This document shows positions 26,376 through 35,298 of a stretch of 41,416 nucleotides of DNA, in pieces; the first letter of the stretch is position 1; each line of letters starts with the position of its first letter. This stretch comes from JBJXHG01 sp046160865. GTDB lineage: Bacteria > Planctomycetota > UBA1135 > GCA-002686595. The stretch is from NCBI GenBank assembly GCA_046160865.1, contig JBJXHG010000155.1, forward strand, positions 1-41,416, in the 5' to 3' direction. The translations under genes and the position numbers were made by a program. The notes beneath the pieces are model-generated. The model was not told where the DNA came from, searched no databases, and worked only from the letters and a program-made list of their open reading frames with translations.

Positions 26376-29300
26376 ATGAACGACGCGCCTCGCGAATTAG
26401 CCGCAGGCGACGTCGTCTCGAATCTCGAACCGACCGAACTGGTCGAGGTACACGCCGTGCGCGCATTCGGCGGCCGCACTCTCGTCGAGGGCGTCGGTGT
26501 CCAGAGTCGCCGTCTCATTCGGCGTCCGCTGTCGAAGGACGAGTTGAGTCGCCTCGTTCGCGTTCGCTCCGCTTCGCTTACGTATGACGGCAACGCGGAG
26601 GAATTCCTGCTCGGTGCCGAAGCCGAGCGCATCCGCATCGGCCACGCGCACGATCCGCTGTTCGCCGTCAACGCGAGCATCGTCGATCCGCTGCCGCACC
26701 AGGTCGAGGCGGTGTACCGCTACCTCCTCCCGCTGCCGCGCATCCGCTTCCTGCTTGCCGACGACACCGGCGCGGGCAAGACGATCATGGCCGGGCTCCT
26801 CATCAAGGAGCTGATCTTCCGGGGCGTGATCCAGAAGGTGCTCGTCATTACGCCGGGCGGCTTGACGAAGCAGTGGGCGGAGGAGGAGTTGCTCGACAAG
26901 TTCGGCCTGCACGCTCGCCTCGTGAATCGAGCGACGTTCGACGCCGAGCCTTCCCAGTTCTCGCGCGGCGACGACGGCATCTTCGTCACGTCGATCGACT
27001 TCCTTGCGCGGAACGAAGGCTGCCTCAAGGCCGCCGAGCAGGTGCCGTGGGATCTCATCATCGTCGACGAAGCGCACAAGCTGAGCGCGTACGAATACGG
27101 CGCGAAGATCGAGGAGAGCGCACGCTACAAGGCGGTCAAAGCGCTGGCGGACAAGACGGACCATCTGCTGTTCCTCACGGCGACGCCGCACCGTGGTCGC
27201 AAGGACACGTTCCGTCGTCTGCTCCTGCTCCTCGACGAGGACCTGTTCACCAAGGATGAGCACGTTACGGATCGCGTGCGCGAGCAGACCGAGCCGTACG
27301 AAGGCGAAGAAGAGTTCGAGTCCGAGCGTCCGATCACGAACGCGCGCAACCGCTTTTTCCTGCGCCGCCTGAAAGAGAACATGGTCGACTGGGACAACCA
27401 GCCCCTGTTCAAGAAGCGGTTCACGACGACGGTCGGCTACGAGCTGACTCCCGAGGAGAAGCAGCTTTACGACGACGTCACGAAGTACGTGCGCTCGAAG
27501 CGCAAGGAAGCGAAGGCGAAGCGCAACCGTAACGTCGAGCTGATCTTGATGGTGATGCAGCGGCGGTTGGCGAGCAGTCTGTTCGCGATCACGCGAACCC
27601 TCGAAGGCCGTCTGCGCGCTCTGACCGAGGCGCTCAACATTCTGCGCGACCCGACGCGCTCGGAGTCCGAAAAGCGCAAGCTGCTGGGCGTCGCCGATCC
27701 GTCCGATCCGCAGAACGTCGCCGAGTACGACGACCTGAGCGACGACGAACGCGAGCAGGTCGATCGCAAGCTCTTCCGCGTCGTGCTGACGACTGATCCT
27801 GCAGCCGTCGAGGCGGAGCGCGAGGAGGTCGAGGGCCTGTTCCGACTCGCGGACAGTTTGCGCAACCACAAGGAAGCCAAGTTCGCCGAGCTACTCAGCG
27901 TGCTCGACTCCTCCGACGTGATCCGCGCCGACGACGAGAAGCTCGTCATCTTCACCGAGCACCGCGACACGCTCACCAGCCTGCAGAAGCGCCTGGAGGA
28001 GAAGGGCTACTCGGTCACCTGCATCCACGGCGGCATGGATGTCGACGCGCGCAAGGAAGCGCAGCGCGAGTTCCGACGTCGCGCGAAGATCATGCTCGCC
28101 ACCGACGCGGCGGGCGAAGGTATCAACCTCCAGTTCTGCCGGTTCCTCGTGAACTGGGACATTCCGTGGAACCCCAACCGCCTCGAACAGCGGATGGGCC
28201 GCATCCACCGCTACGGTCAGCAGGAGGACGTGAAGGTCTTCAACCTCGTCGCGGCCAACACGCGCGAAGGGGCCGTGCTGCAGACGATCCTGTCGAAGCT
28301 CGACGTGATGCGCGAGCAGCTCGGGACGGACCGCGTCTACGACGTGATCGACGAATGGCTCGAAGGCGTGCCGCTGCTCGATCTCCTGGAGAAGTCGCTC
28401 GACTTCGACAGCGCGCGCGCGGCAGGCAAGAACGCAGAGTCGGCGCTGCGACATGCCACGGAGGACAAGGCCGCGAAGCTCGTCAAGCTGCAGCAGAAGA
28501 CCTCGCTCGCGTCGCGCCTCGACCTGAAGGCCGCGCGGGACCTGCGCGACGCCTCGGAAGAACGCCGACTGCAGCCGTTGTTCGTCCAACGCTTCTTCGA
28601 GCGCGCGTGGGTCGCGTGCGGGGGCTCGATCCACAAGGACGACCACTTTCCCGTCTGGCACCTCGGTCAAACGCCGCTCGCGATGCTCGACCTCGCGCGC
28701 ACTTGTCGCGTCGCGCTGAGCGAGCACTACGAGACGCCGGTCGTGTTCGACAAGCAGCTCGTGAGCGTCGCCAGCAAGACGCGCGTGCCCGACCGGACGC
28801 GCCTGCTCGGTCCCGGTCACGTCCTCTTCGACACCCTCATCGAATGGGCGATTCGCGAGGCCCGGCAGGCATTCGCCAAGGGCGCGATCGTCGTCGACCC
28901 CAACCTCGCCGTGCCGCAGCGTGTGTGGCTCGTGCGCTCGAAGATCCACGACGGGCGCGTCGAGACGCGCCAGCGCCTCGCGCACGAACGCCTCGCGGTG
29001 ATCGCAGCCGACCACATGGGTCTGCGCGTCACCTCGCCGTCCTACTTCCTGAACTGTCTGCCGCCGACGGAAGGGGTCGACGCACCGGCAGCGCCCGATC
29101 ACACGAACGAGCAGATCCAGACGTGGGCATTCGAGCAGATCACCGAGAAGCAGCTCGAAGACGTGAATGCCCAGCGCAAGGAGGAGTGCGACCTGCGCCG
29201 CAACTACCTCAACACGGCGTTCACTGATCTCATCATGGAGCTGACGGGCGAGCTGAACGACCTCCAGCACCAGAGCCTGTACGAGGACCACGACGCCGAG

Positions 29301-29885
29301 GAAGCCGAGCGGCTGACGCGGCGCATCGACGACCTGAAGGTGCGCAAGGTCGAGCGCATGCGCGAGCTGGACCTGATGCTCAACCTCAGCGCCGAGCTGC
29401 CCGAGGTGCTCACGCAGGCGATCGTCGTGCCCGCTCCAGTGGTGTCGATCGAGTCGGACGTCGAAGGCGGCGGAATGCCGATGCGTCGCGACGACGAGGT
29501 CGAGGCGATCGCGATGGACGTGGCGATGCGCTACGAGCGGTCGCGTGGTTGGACGCCGGTCGACGTCAGCCGCGACGACGAGCACTACGACGTGCGGTCG
29601 GAAGGACCGGACGGCGAGAAGCGGTACATCGAGGTCAAGGGTCGCGCGGAGTCCGGCGCGATCATGTTGACCGAGCCCGAGCTGAACAAGCTCGCGCAGC
29701 TCGGCGCGCGCGCGTGGCTCTACGTCGTGACGGCGTGCAAGAGCGAACGGCCGACGCTGCGGATCATCCAGGACCCGATCCCGAAGTTGCACCCGAAGAT
29801 GCTGTACCGGCAGGTGCAGTTCCTCGTGGAGGAAAGCGACTGGCTTCGCGTCGGCAACGAGCCTGCACCCGGCGGACGAACGTGA
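26376..29885 (+). CDS. SNF2-type helicase/translocase with C-terminal DUF3883-like domain
   Basis: A 1169-aa superfamily 2 ATPase, probably a DNA translocase of an anti-phage system. An N-terminal domain (1-90) precedes the motor. Walker A is 'DDTGAGKTIMAG' (~128-139), followed by 'VLVITPGGLTKQW', Walker B 'IIVDEAHKL' (~230), motif III 'FLTATPH' (~265), then RecA2 'KLVIFTEHRDTL', 'ATDAAGEGINLQFC' and the arginine-finger motif 'QRMGRIHRYGQ' (~604). The region 1045-1160 matches DUF3883: 'YERSRGWTPVDVS', then 'KRYIEVKGRAESGAIMLTEPE' (the E-x-K nuclease-like signature, given in part), then 'WLYVVTACK'. The order resembles DrmD of class 1 DISARM, but no drmA/B/C genes follow. GGAG lies 6 bases before the ATG. 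The 3' end overlaps the next gene (GTGA) and lies just after a 483-bp segment duplicated at 31708. Confidence 0.88.
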   Translation: MNDAPRELAAGDVVSNLEPTELVEVHAVRAFGGRTLVEGVGVQSRRLIRRPLSKDELSRLVRVRSASLTYDGNAEEFLLGAEAERIRIGHAHDPLFAVNASIVDPLPHQVEAVYRYLLPLPRIRFLLADDTGAGKTIMAGLLIKELIFRGVIQKVLVITPGGLTKQWAEEELLDKFGLHARLVNRATFDAEPSQFSRGDDGIFVTSIDFLARNEGCLKAAEQVPWDLIIVDEAHKLSAYEYGAKIEESARYKAVKALADKTDHLLFLTATPHRGRKDTFRRLLLLLDEDLFTKDEHVTDRVREQTEPYEGEEEFESERPITNARNRFFLRRLKENMVDWDNQPLFKKRFTTTVGYELTPEEKQLYDDVTKYVRSKRKEAKAKRNRNVELILMVMQRRLASSLFAITRTLEGRLRALTEALNILRDPTRSESEKRKLLGVADPSDPQNVAEYDDLSDDEREQVDRKLFRVVLTTDPAAVEAEREEVEGLFRLADSLRNHKEAKFAELLSVLDSSDVIRADDEKLVIFTEHRDTLTSLQKRLEEKGYSVTCIHGGMDVDARKEAQREFRRRAKIMLATDAAGEGINLQFCRFLVNWDIPWNPNRLEQRMGRIHRYGQQEDVKVFNLVAANTREGAVLQTILSKLDVMREQLGTDRVYDVIDEWLEGVPLLDLLEKSLDFDSARAAGKNAESALRHATEDKAAKLVKLQQKTSLASRLDLKAARDLRDASEERRLQPLFVQRFFERAWVACGGSIHKDDHFPVWHLGQTPLAMLDLARTCRVALSEHYETPVVFDKQLVSVASKTRVPDRTRLLGPGHVLFDTLIEWAIREARQAFAKGAIVVDPNLAVPQRVWLVRSKIHDGRVETRQRLAHERLAVIAADHMGLRVTSPSYFLNCLPPTEGVDAPAAPDHTNEQIQTWAFEQITEKQLEDVNAQRKEECDLRRNYLNTAFTDLIMELTGELNDLQHQSLYEDHDAEEAERLTRRIDDLKVRKVERMRELDLMLNLSAELPEVLTQAIVVPAPVVSIESDVEGGGMPMRRDDEVEAIAMDVAMRYERSRGWTPVDVSRDDEHYDVRSEGPDGEKRYIEVKGRAESGAIMLTEPELNKLAQLGARAWLYVVTACKSERPTLRIIQDPIPKLHPKMLYRQVQFLVEESDWLRVGNEPAPGGRT
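29361..29843 (+). repeat. Direct repeat, copy 1 (helicase C-terminal coding segment)
   Basis: 483 bp inside the helicase gene, encoding the DUF3883-like tail. It aligns without gaps to 31708-32190; reading base by base I count about 16 differences (~97% identity), most at third codon positions and four clustered at the 3' end. The two copies flank the AlbA_2 gene. Confidence 0.85.
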
Positions 29886-31573
29886 AGCCCGAAGCACTTT
29901 TCGCCGAAGCTGAGGTCGAGCTGCTGCTCGCTCGCGACGAAGGCCAGTTCTTGGAGTTCAAGTCGCTCTGGGATCGTTCCGAGGAGCCGCGCAAGGCGCT
30001 CGATCGACGCAAGGCACGCGACTTCATCGCCGAGCACGTGGCAGCGTTCGCCAACTCGGACGGTGGAACGCTCATCCTGGGAGTTGACGATGACGGCACG
30101 CCGTCAGGGCACGGTTATCCCGACGACACCATCGAGGAGTTCTTCGCCGTTCCCGATCGGCGTCTGCGGCCGAGCGTCGCGTGTCGGGTTCAGCGTCGCA
30201 CGATCGCGGGGCATGAGCTCATCCTCTTTGAGGTGCCGATCGGCGTCGAGGCGGTCATGGTCGACGGGAACGGCTTCCCGTACCGAGTCGGTGATCGAGT
30301 GATCCGCGAGCCGCAGGAGATCATCAACTCGAGAAAGACGGCCTACCGGCGCCTCGGGTTCGAACAGCGAACACGCCCCGAGGCGACGCTGGACGACGTA
30401 GACCTCGAACTCGCCGCGCGATTTTTGTCGGCGACACCCTTTCGGGGCCGACCCGCGGAAGAACTCCTTCGACGCTACGGTTTGGCGCACCCAAAGTCCG
30501 GTTCCCTGGCGCTTACCAATGCCTGCCTGCTGCTGTTCGGGAAAAGCCCGACGTCGCGTTGGCACCCGCGCGCCGGGATACGTCTCTTCAAGACTTCCGG
30601 CAGCGATCGAGAACACGGCGCACGGCGCAACGTGACTCAAATCGCGCGCATCGATCCTCCGCTCGCGGCAGCGCTTTCGGAAACGCAGCGCGTCGCCCGC
30701 GAACACATCCGGCGCTCCGAGAAGCTGCACGACCTCTTCTTCCGCGAGATGCCCGAGTATCCGACCTTCGCCTGGCAAGAGGCGATCGTCAACGCCGTCG
30801 CGCACCGCGATTACGAAGACCAGTCGCGCGAGATCGAGATTTGGTTCTACGACGATCGGATGGAGGTCAAGAGCCCGGGCGAGCCCATCCCTCCTGTGAC
30901 TTTGGACTCGCTCCGTTCGCGACAGCCCGTGCACGCCAGTCGCAATCCCCTGCTCGTGCGCGTCCTCGCCGACGTCGGGATCATGCGCGAAGAGGGCGAG
31001 GGCATCCCGAGAATCTTCGACGAGATGGAATCGTCCTACTTGGCCGGCCCCGAGTTCCGCACCGACGCCAGCGACTTCACCGTCACGCTCCGCAACGAGC
31101 CGATCTTCAGCGGTCCGAGCACCGAGTGGCAGGACGTCGTCCGCGCGCTGCCGCTCGCGCCGTCGCAACGTCGCATGTTGCTCGCTCACCCTGGAGGATT
31201 CACGAACGCCGACTACCAACGGCTCGGCGCCGTGGACCGCGATCAGGCCTACCGCGAGATCCAGGACATGGTCGCGCAAGGCGTCATTCTGCCGGCCGAA
31301 TCCCACGGGCGCGGCGCCGTGTATCGGCTGGCTCCGCATCTCCACGAGGCCCAGGCATTCCTGCAGGCCCGACTGCCGCAGCTTCGAGAGCTTCTGCTTC
31401 GACGCCCGTTCCTGAAGAACGCCGACTACCGAGTGATGTTCGGGCTCACCCGCGTGGCGGCGCTGCGGGAGCTGACGTCCTTGAGCGAGCATGGGTACCT
31501 GAAACGTGAGGGCGAGCGCCGCGGCGCTCGCTACCTTCCCGGACCCGCACTCAGAGCTGGGACCACGGAATGA
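29882..31573 (+). CDS. Schlafen AlbA_2 / GHKL-ATPase-like protein with winged helices
   Basis: A 563-aa protein of the 'ATP-binding/RecG-like transcriptional regulator' class. Residues ~18-110 form the Schlafen AlbA_2 domain: 'GQFLEFKSLWD', 'HVAAFANSDGGTLILGVDDDG', 'YRVGDRVIREPQE'. A HATPase_c_4 domain lies near 290-390 ('FAWQEAIVNAVAHRDYED', 'GIMREEGEGIPRIFDEM'). Two winged-helix-like segments end the protein (~430-560). Related proteins act as regulators, or as nucleic-acid-binding effectors in defence loci. The start is GTG in a GTGA overlap with the helicase stop; the stop overlaps the next ATG (ATGATG at 31570). It is bracketed by the 483-bp direct repeats, so it could be inserted cargo, or could be lost by recombination. 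Confidence 0.85.
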   Translation: MKPEALFAEAEVELLLARDEGQFLEFKSLWDRSEEPRKALDRRKARDFIAEHVAAFANSDGGTLILGVDDDGTPSGHGYPDDTIEEFFAVPDRRLRPSVACRVQRRTIAGHELILFEVPIGVEAVMVDGNGFPYRVGDRVIREPQEIINSRKTAYRRLGFEQRTRPEATLDDVDLELAARFLSATPFRGRPAEELLRRYGLAHPKSGSLALTNACLLLFGKSPTSRWHPRAGIRLFKTSGSDREHGARRNVTQIARIDPPLAAALSETQRVAREHIRRSEKLHDLFFREMPEYPTFAWQEAIVNAVAHRDYEDQSREIEIWFYDDRMEVKSPGEPIPPVTLDSLRSRQPVHASRNPLLVRVLADVGIMREEGEGIPRIFDEMESSYLAGPEFRTDASDFTVTLRNEPIFSGPSTEWQDVVRALPLAPSQRRMLLAHPGGFTNADYQRLGAVDRDQAYREIQDMVAQGVILPAESHGRGAVYRLAPHLHEAQAFLQARLPQLRELLLRRPFLKNADYRVMFGLTRVAALRELTSLSEHGYLKREGERRGARYLPGPALRAGTTE

Positions 31574-32241
31574 TGCAAGTTATGAACAGGCGCAAGTCCA
31601 AGTCCCGGCGTGGCCAAGGCTCGTATGCAGCAAGGAATGCTCGGGCCGCAAGCGTGAGTACGCCGCGCAGCCCGGAAGGACTGCAAGCTCCCACGGACGA
31701 GCGCACGCGCGAGCTGGACCTGATCCTCGACCTCAGCGCCGAGCTGCCCGAGGTGCTCACGCAGGCGATCGTCGTGCCCGCTCCAGTGTTGTCGATCGAG
31801 TCGGACGTCGAAGGCGGCGGAATGCCGATGCGCCGCGACGACGAGGTCGAGGCGATCGCGATGGACGTGGCGATCCGCTACGAGCGGTCGCGTGGTTGGA
31901 CGCCGGTCGATGTCAGCCGCGACGACGAGCACTACGACGTGCGGTCGGAAGGACCGGACGGCGACAAGCGGTACATCGAGGTCAAGGGTCGCGCAGAGTC
32001 CGGCGCGATCATGTTGACCGAGCCCGAGCTGAACAAGCTCGCGCAGCTCGGCGTGCGCGCGTGGCTCTACGTCGTGACGGCGTGCAAGAGCGAGCGGCCG
32101 ACGTTGCGCATCATCCAGGACCCGATCCCGAAGTTGCACCCGAAGATGCTGTACCGGCAGGTGCAGTTCCTCGTGGAGGAGCGGGATTGGAAGGGGCAGG
32201 GCGCAGATGCCACCACGCTCCGCGAGGAAGGGGGCACCTAG
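31570..32241 (+). CDS. Standalone DUF3883-like protein, duplicate of the helicase tail
   Basis: A 223-aa ORF. Residues 1-46 are basic, without a match (MMQVMNRRKSKSRRGQGSYA...). From ~47 on it duplicates the helicase C terminus (residues ~996-1156), keeping the 'RYIEVKGRAESGA' core, and it ends in a different tail, '...DWKGQGADATTLREEGGT'. It may be expressed as a separate DUF3883 subunit, because ATG 31570 is coupled to the preceding stop and the reading frame is intact. Alternatively it is the remnant of a longer helicase gene. Its stop (TAG 32239-32241) overlaps the GTG of the DUF4917 gene by one base. That fits the idea that this tail was the original end of the operon's helicase. Confidence 0.65.
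   Translation: MMQVMNRRKSKSRRGQGSYAARNARAASVSTPRSPEGLQAPTDERTRELDLILDLSAELPEVLTQAIVVPAPVLSIESDVEGGGMPMRRDDEVEAIAMDVAIRYERSRGWTPVDVSRDDEHYDVRSEGPDGDKRYIEVKGRAESGAIMLTEPELNKLAQLGVRAWLYVVTACKSERPTLRIIQDPIPKLHPKMLYRQVQFLVEERDWKGQGADATTLREEGGT
31708..32190 (+). repeat. Direct repeat, copy 2 (partial helicase tail)
   Basis: Second copy of 29361-29843, in the same orientation, offset by 2347 bp, gap-free, ~97% identical. Recombination between the copies would excise the AlbA_2 gene and leave a full helicase ending in the copy-2 tail. Confidence 0.85.
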
Positions 32242-33275
32242 TGACGCCTCCCGTTGTCATCTCATTCGCTGATGCCGTCGCCAAGACCGCACACGAGAAG
32301 CACCGACACGTTCTCCTTGGGAACGGCTTCAGCCGCGCCTGGAGAGACGACATCTTCTCCTACTCGGCGCTGCTAGATCAGGCCGCCTCGAAGGGGCTCT
32401 CGCCGGATGCGCGAAGTGTGTTCGACAAGCTCAATACGACCGACTTTGAAACCGTGATGCGGGCGCTCCGCGATGCCGCGATCATCGTTGGGCACTACAC
32501 CCAAGGCGCATCACCGCTCACGCAGCAACTTGAGGCAGACGCCGCGTCGCTGCGCGAGATCCTCGTGCAGGCAATTGCCGGGAATCACCCCGCGCGCTTG
32601 ACCGAGATCACGCAGTCAGAGTTCGCGCACGCCCGGACGTTCCTCGCTCACTTTGAGCGGACCTACACAGTCAACTACGACTTGCTGCTGTACTGGACGT
32701 TCATGCAGGCCGAGATCGAGCCCGTTCTTCAGCCAGATGACGGGTTTCGGACGCCCGACGACGGACCCTGCGAGTACGTGACATGGGGAATCGAGAACTC
32801 GAACAAGCAGAACACGTTCTACCTTCACGGCGCGCTGCACCTATTCGACGCAGGTCACGAGCTGAAGAAGTACACATGGTCCAACACCGGCATCGCGCTG
32901 ATGGATCAGGTGCGCTCAGCGTTGATTGCGGGCCTGTTTCCGATCTTCGTGTCGGAAGGCACGAGTGAGCAGAAGCTCGGGAGGATCAAACATAGCGACT
33001 TCCTCTCTCGCGGATATCGCAGCTTCGCAAACATCGGTGGTTGTCTGTTCATCCATGGGCACTCGATGTCGCCGCAGGACGAGCACATCACTTCGCTTAT
33101 CGAGACAAACAAGGTTCACACGCTCGCAGTCGGACTCAGGACGCCTCTGTCTGCTAGTTCGCTGCTCATCTGCGAGAGATGCGAGGGCCTTGTTACCGCG
33201 AGAGCAGGCACAAGGCATCCACTGGTTGTCATGTACTACGACGCCGCCAGTGCCGCCGTGTGGAGGGCTGCATGA
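32241..33275 (+). CDS. DUF4917 family protein (SIR2-like fold)
   Basis: A 344-aa protein whose signature matches DUF4917, a SIR2-like NAD-binding family. 'HVLLGNGFSRAW' (~residues 27-38) is the nucleotide-binding loop, 'FERTYTVNYDLLLYW' is near 140, 'NTFYLHGALHLFD' (His near 195) is the likely catalytic His region, and 'IFVSEGTSEQKL' and 'LFIHGHSMSPQDEHI' follow. SIR2-like defence proteins commonly cleave NAD+ after phage recognition, causing abortive infection; this activity is inferred for this protein. The start is GTG sharing one base with the previous TAG, with GAGGAAGGGGG just upstream. The stop overlaps the HEPN gene's ATG (ATGA at 33272-33275). Codon use is visibly less GC-biased than in the backbone genes. 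Confidence 0.82.
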   Translation: MTPPVVISFADAVAKTAHEKHRHVLLGNGFSRAWRDDIFSYSALLDQAASKGLSPDARSVFDKLNTTDFETVMRALRDAAIIVGHYTQGASPLTQQLEADAASLREILVQAIAGNHPARLTEITQSEFAHARTFLAHFERTYTVNYDLLLYWTFMQAEIEPVLQPDDGFRTPDDGPCEYVTWGIENSNKQNTFYLHGALHLFDAGHELKKYTWSNTGIALMDQVRSALIAGLFPIFVSEGTSEQKLGRIKHSDFLSRGYRSFANIGGCLFIHGHSMSPQDEHITSLIETNKVHTLAVGLRTPLSASSLLICERCEGLVTARAGTRHPLVVMYYDAASAAVWRAA

Positions 33276-34465
33276 CCACGGCACCCACAGATCGCAGGTG
33301 CCAAGTCAGCTTCCTGCCCTGGGCCGGGCTCGATACCGGCCAGCGCATCGGCGGAGTCGAGATGTGGCGCGCTTCCGAGGACGAGCTGGATCGCCGGGTC
33401 AGTGACGTGAGCGTGCGGGAGCACCTGAAGCGGTACTTCAAGTGCTACGTGACGCCCTTCGGCAAGCAGGCCGACTCGATCATCGTCTGTGAACTCGAAG
33501 CGAAGGACTTCAGCGTCCTGGCCGACACGGACCTCGCACGCATCCGCCGCGCTGCCGACGCGCTGTACTTCGTGGCGACCAGCACGCAGACGTGGTGGTC
33601 GATTGGTGGCGGTCACCAATCCCCTTCGCCCAGTGCGGAGCAGTTCCAGCTCGTGCATCAGAACTTCCGGCCGGGGAGCGACTACATCGCCATCGAGTCC
33701 GGCAATGTCCTCAACGGAGGGGTGCGCCTCGACACCGTCCGGTTCACGAGACCGTGGCACGTCGGCGTGTGGCACCGTCAACCGGACAAGCACGTTCTCG
33801 CCGCAGTTGACCGACTGCTCGACCCGGGCGTCGATGCGACGACACGCGCGAGATTCACCCGGTGCTTTGAGTGGTTCCGGCTGGCGCACGCTGGGGCAGA
33901 CGACGTGTCGCCGTTCTCTCGCGTCGTGATGATGGCGACGGCGTTCGAGGTCCTCCTGCAGATTCCGAGGAACGGCAAGACTCAGTTCTTCGCCGAGGCG
34001 ATCGACACGCGCCTGGTGCGGTCCGATCACACGAAAATGCCGGTAAAGCTGTGGCCCGGCGCGAAGCAGACAATCGACTTGGCCCCGATGGGGATCTGGG
34101 CGCGCGACTTCTACGACCTGCGCAGCGCGATCGTTCACGGTGACGATCTCGCGCCGGAGCGCCTGCGTTTCTCGTCTGCTGTTAGGGGTGACCTGACGCA
34201 CCTGATGGTGGCCGACCTCGTGCTGTGGGAATGCGTGGTGCGAGAGCTGCACACACTCCGGTTGCTGCGGATCGACGGTGATCCGCTGAAGCTCGTCGAT
34301 CCGAAGACTGGGGCAACGGAGGAGCTGCCGTCACCCGACCTCGCCGCGGACTGGGGTGACGTCTTCCTGCCGCTGATCTTCAGCCTGAACAAGCTGCACG
34401 AGGCGCTCGGATGGCTGCCTCCTCGCGAGCGCCGGACACGGGAGGGCGGATGTATCCGAGACTGA
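33272..34465 (+). CDS. HEPN-type protein (ApeA-HEPN-like), putative RNase effector
   Basis: A 397-aa protein with no catalytic domain that I recognise in its first half (beta-rich, with 'YVTPFGKQADSIIVCELE' near 60-80). The C-terminal ~160 residues are helical. They contain 'FYDLRSAIVHGDD' (~280-292), which matches the HEPN R-x4-6-H ribonuclease motif (Arg, four residues, His). The preceding 'FEVLLQIPRNGKTQFFAEAID' segment is like ApeA/RloC-type HEPN helices. HEPN domains act as RNA-cleaving toxins or as regulators. It is coupled to DUF4917 by ATGA, so the pair is likely a module. The gene ends inside the start region of the methyltransferase (overlap ~16 bp). Confidence 0.65.
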   Translation: MTTAPTDRRCQVSFLPWAGLDTGQRIGGVEMWRASEDELDRRVSDVSVREHLKRYFKCYVTPFGKQADSIIVCELEAKDFSVLADTDLARIRRAADALYFVATSTQTWWSIGGGHQSPSPSAEQFQLVHQNFRPGSDYIAIESGNVLNGGVRLDTVRFTRPWHVGVWHRQPDKHVLAAVDRLLDPGVDATTRARFTRCFEWFRLAHAGADDVSPFSRVVMMATAFEVLLQIPRNGKTQFFAEAIDTRLVRSDHTKMPVKLWPGAKQTIDLAPMGIWARDFYDLRSAIVHGDDLAPERLRFSSAVRGDLTHLMVADLVLWECVVRELHTLRLLRIDGDPLKLVDPKTGATEELPSPDLAADWGDVFLPLIFSLNKLHEALGWLPPRERRTREGGCIRD

Positions 34466-35271
34466 TCGAGGTCGCCTTCCCGATCCGGGAGGTGTCGGCG
34501 GAAAGTGTGCGCGACAAGTCGCTGCGACACGGGCACATCTCGACGCTGCACTTGTGGTGGGCGCGTCGTCCGCTCGCGGCGTGCCGGGCGATCATCTTTG
34601 CGTCGCTCGTCCCGGACCCGGACGATGCGGGTTGCCCACCGGAGTTTCGCAGCGCGGTCGAGCGGTTGCTGAAGTGGCATGTGCCGACGGATCTCAAGAG
34701 CTACGCGCGCGGTCGAGAGCACGTCCGCGATGACGACCCGTACAAGCCGTACGACGGCATCGAGGACACGCTGCGGAACCGGCTGCTCGCGTTCGTCGCG
34801 AAGTGGTCGCCGGAGGCACTCGCGTTCGAGAAGGGCAAGCGCACGAAGGAGCCCGATCCCGATCAGCTCCTCGACGATCGCTCCCTGACGAAGTGGGAGA
34901 CGAGCAATCCCGACAACGATCAGGGTCGAGCGGTCCTCGCGATCGCACGCGAGCTGGTGAAGGTTGCGCACGGTGGTCGCACGCCGTCGGTGTTCGATCC
35001 GTTCTCCGGCGGCGGGGCGATTCCGCTGGAGGCCGGTCGGCTCGGTGCCCAGCCCGTGGCGAACGACTACAGCCCGGTTGCCTACCTGATTCTGCGCGCG
35101 ACCTGCGAGTTCCCGCAGAGGTTCGGCAAGCCGGGAAAGCGCATGGTCGAGCGCGAGGAGTACGGAACCAAGAAAAAGGAGACGGTCGAGCAGGAGGTTC
35201 CTAACGTGCTCGCCCACGACGTCGAACGGTGGTGCGACTGGATGCTCGCAAGCACGACAGCTCGGACTTGA
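34450..35271 (+). CDS. DUF1156-type DNA methyltransferase, C-terminally truncated
   Basis: A 273-aa reading frame that starts as a typical DUF1156 methylase: 'RLIEVAFPIREVSAESVRDK', 'RHGHISTLHLWWARRPLAACR', then motif I 'VFDPFSGGGAIPLEAGRLG' (~195-213) with 'NDYSPVAYLI' after it. Relatives are 900-1000 aa and carry a distant N-P-P-Y/D-P-P-Y catalytic motif, which is absent here. Homology stops after 'HDVERWCDWML' and the last ~8 residues (ASTTART) are foreign. An internal deletion or a recombination junction near 35245 probably removed two thirds of the gene. It may be a dead remnant or a SAM-binding regulator. ATG 34450 has GGAGGG close upstream; an ATG at 34411 would overlap the HEPN gene further. 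Confidence 0.72.
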   Translation: MYPRLIEVAFPIREVSAESVRDKSLRHGHISTLHLWWARRPLAACRAIIFASLVPDPDDAGCPPEFRSAVERLLKWHVPTDLKSYARGREHVRDDDPYKPYDGIEDTLRNRLLAFVAKWSPEALAFEKGKRTKEPDPDQLLDDRSLTKWETSNPDNDQGRAVLAIARELVKVAHGGRTPSVFDPFSGGGAIPLEAGRLGAQPVANDYSPVAYLILRATCEFPQRFGKPGKRMVEREEYGTKKKETVEQEVPNVLAHDVERWCDWMLASTTART

Positions 35272-35298
35272 CATCGAGGTCGAGGACTCGGGTAGCGC

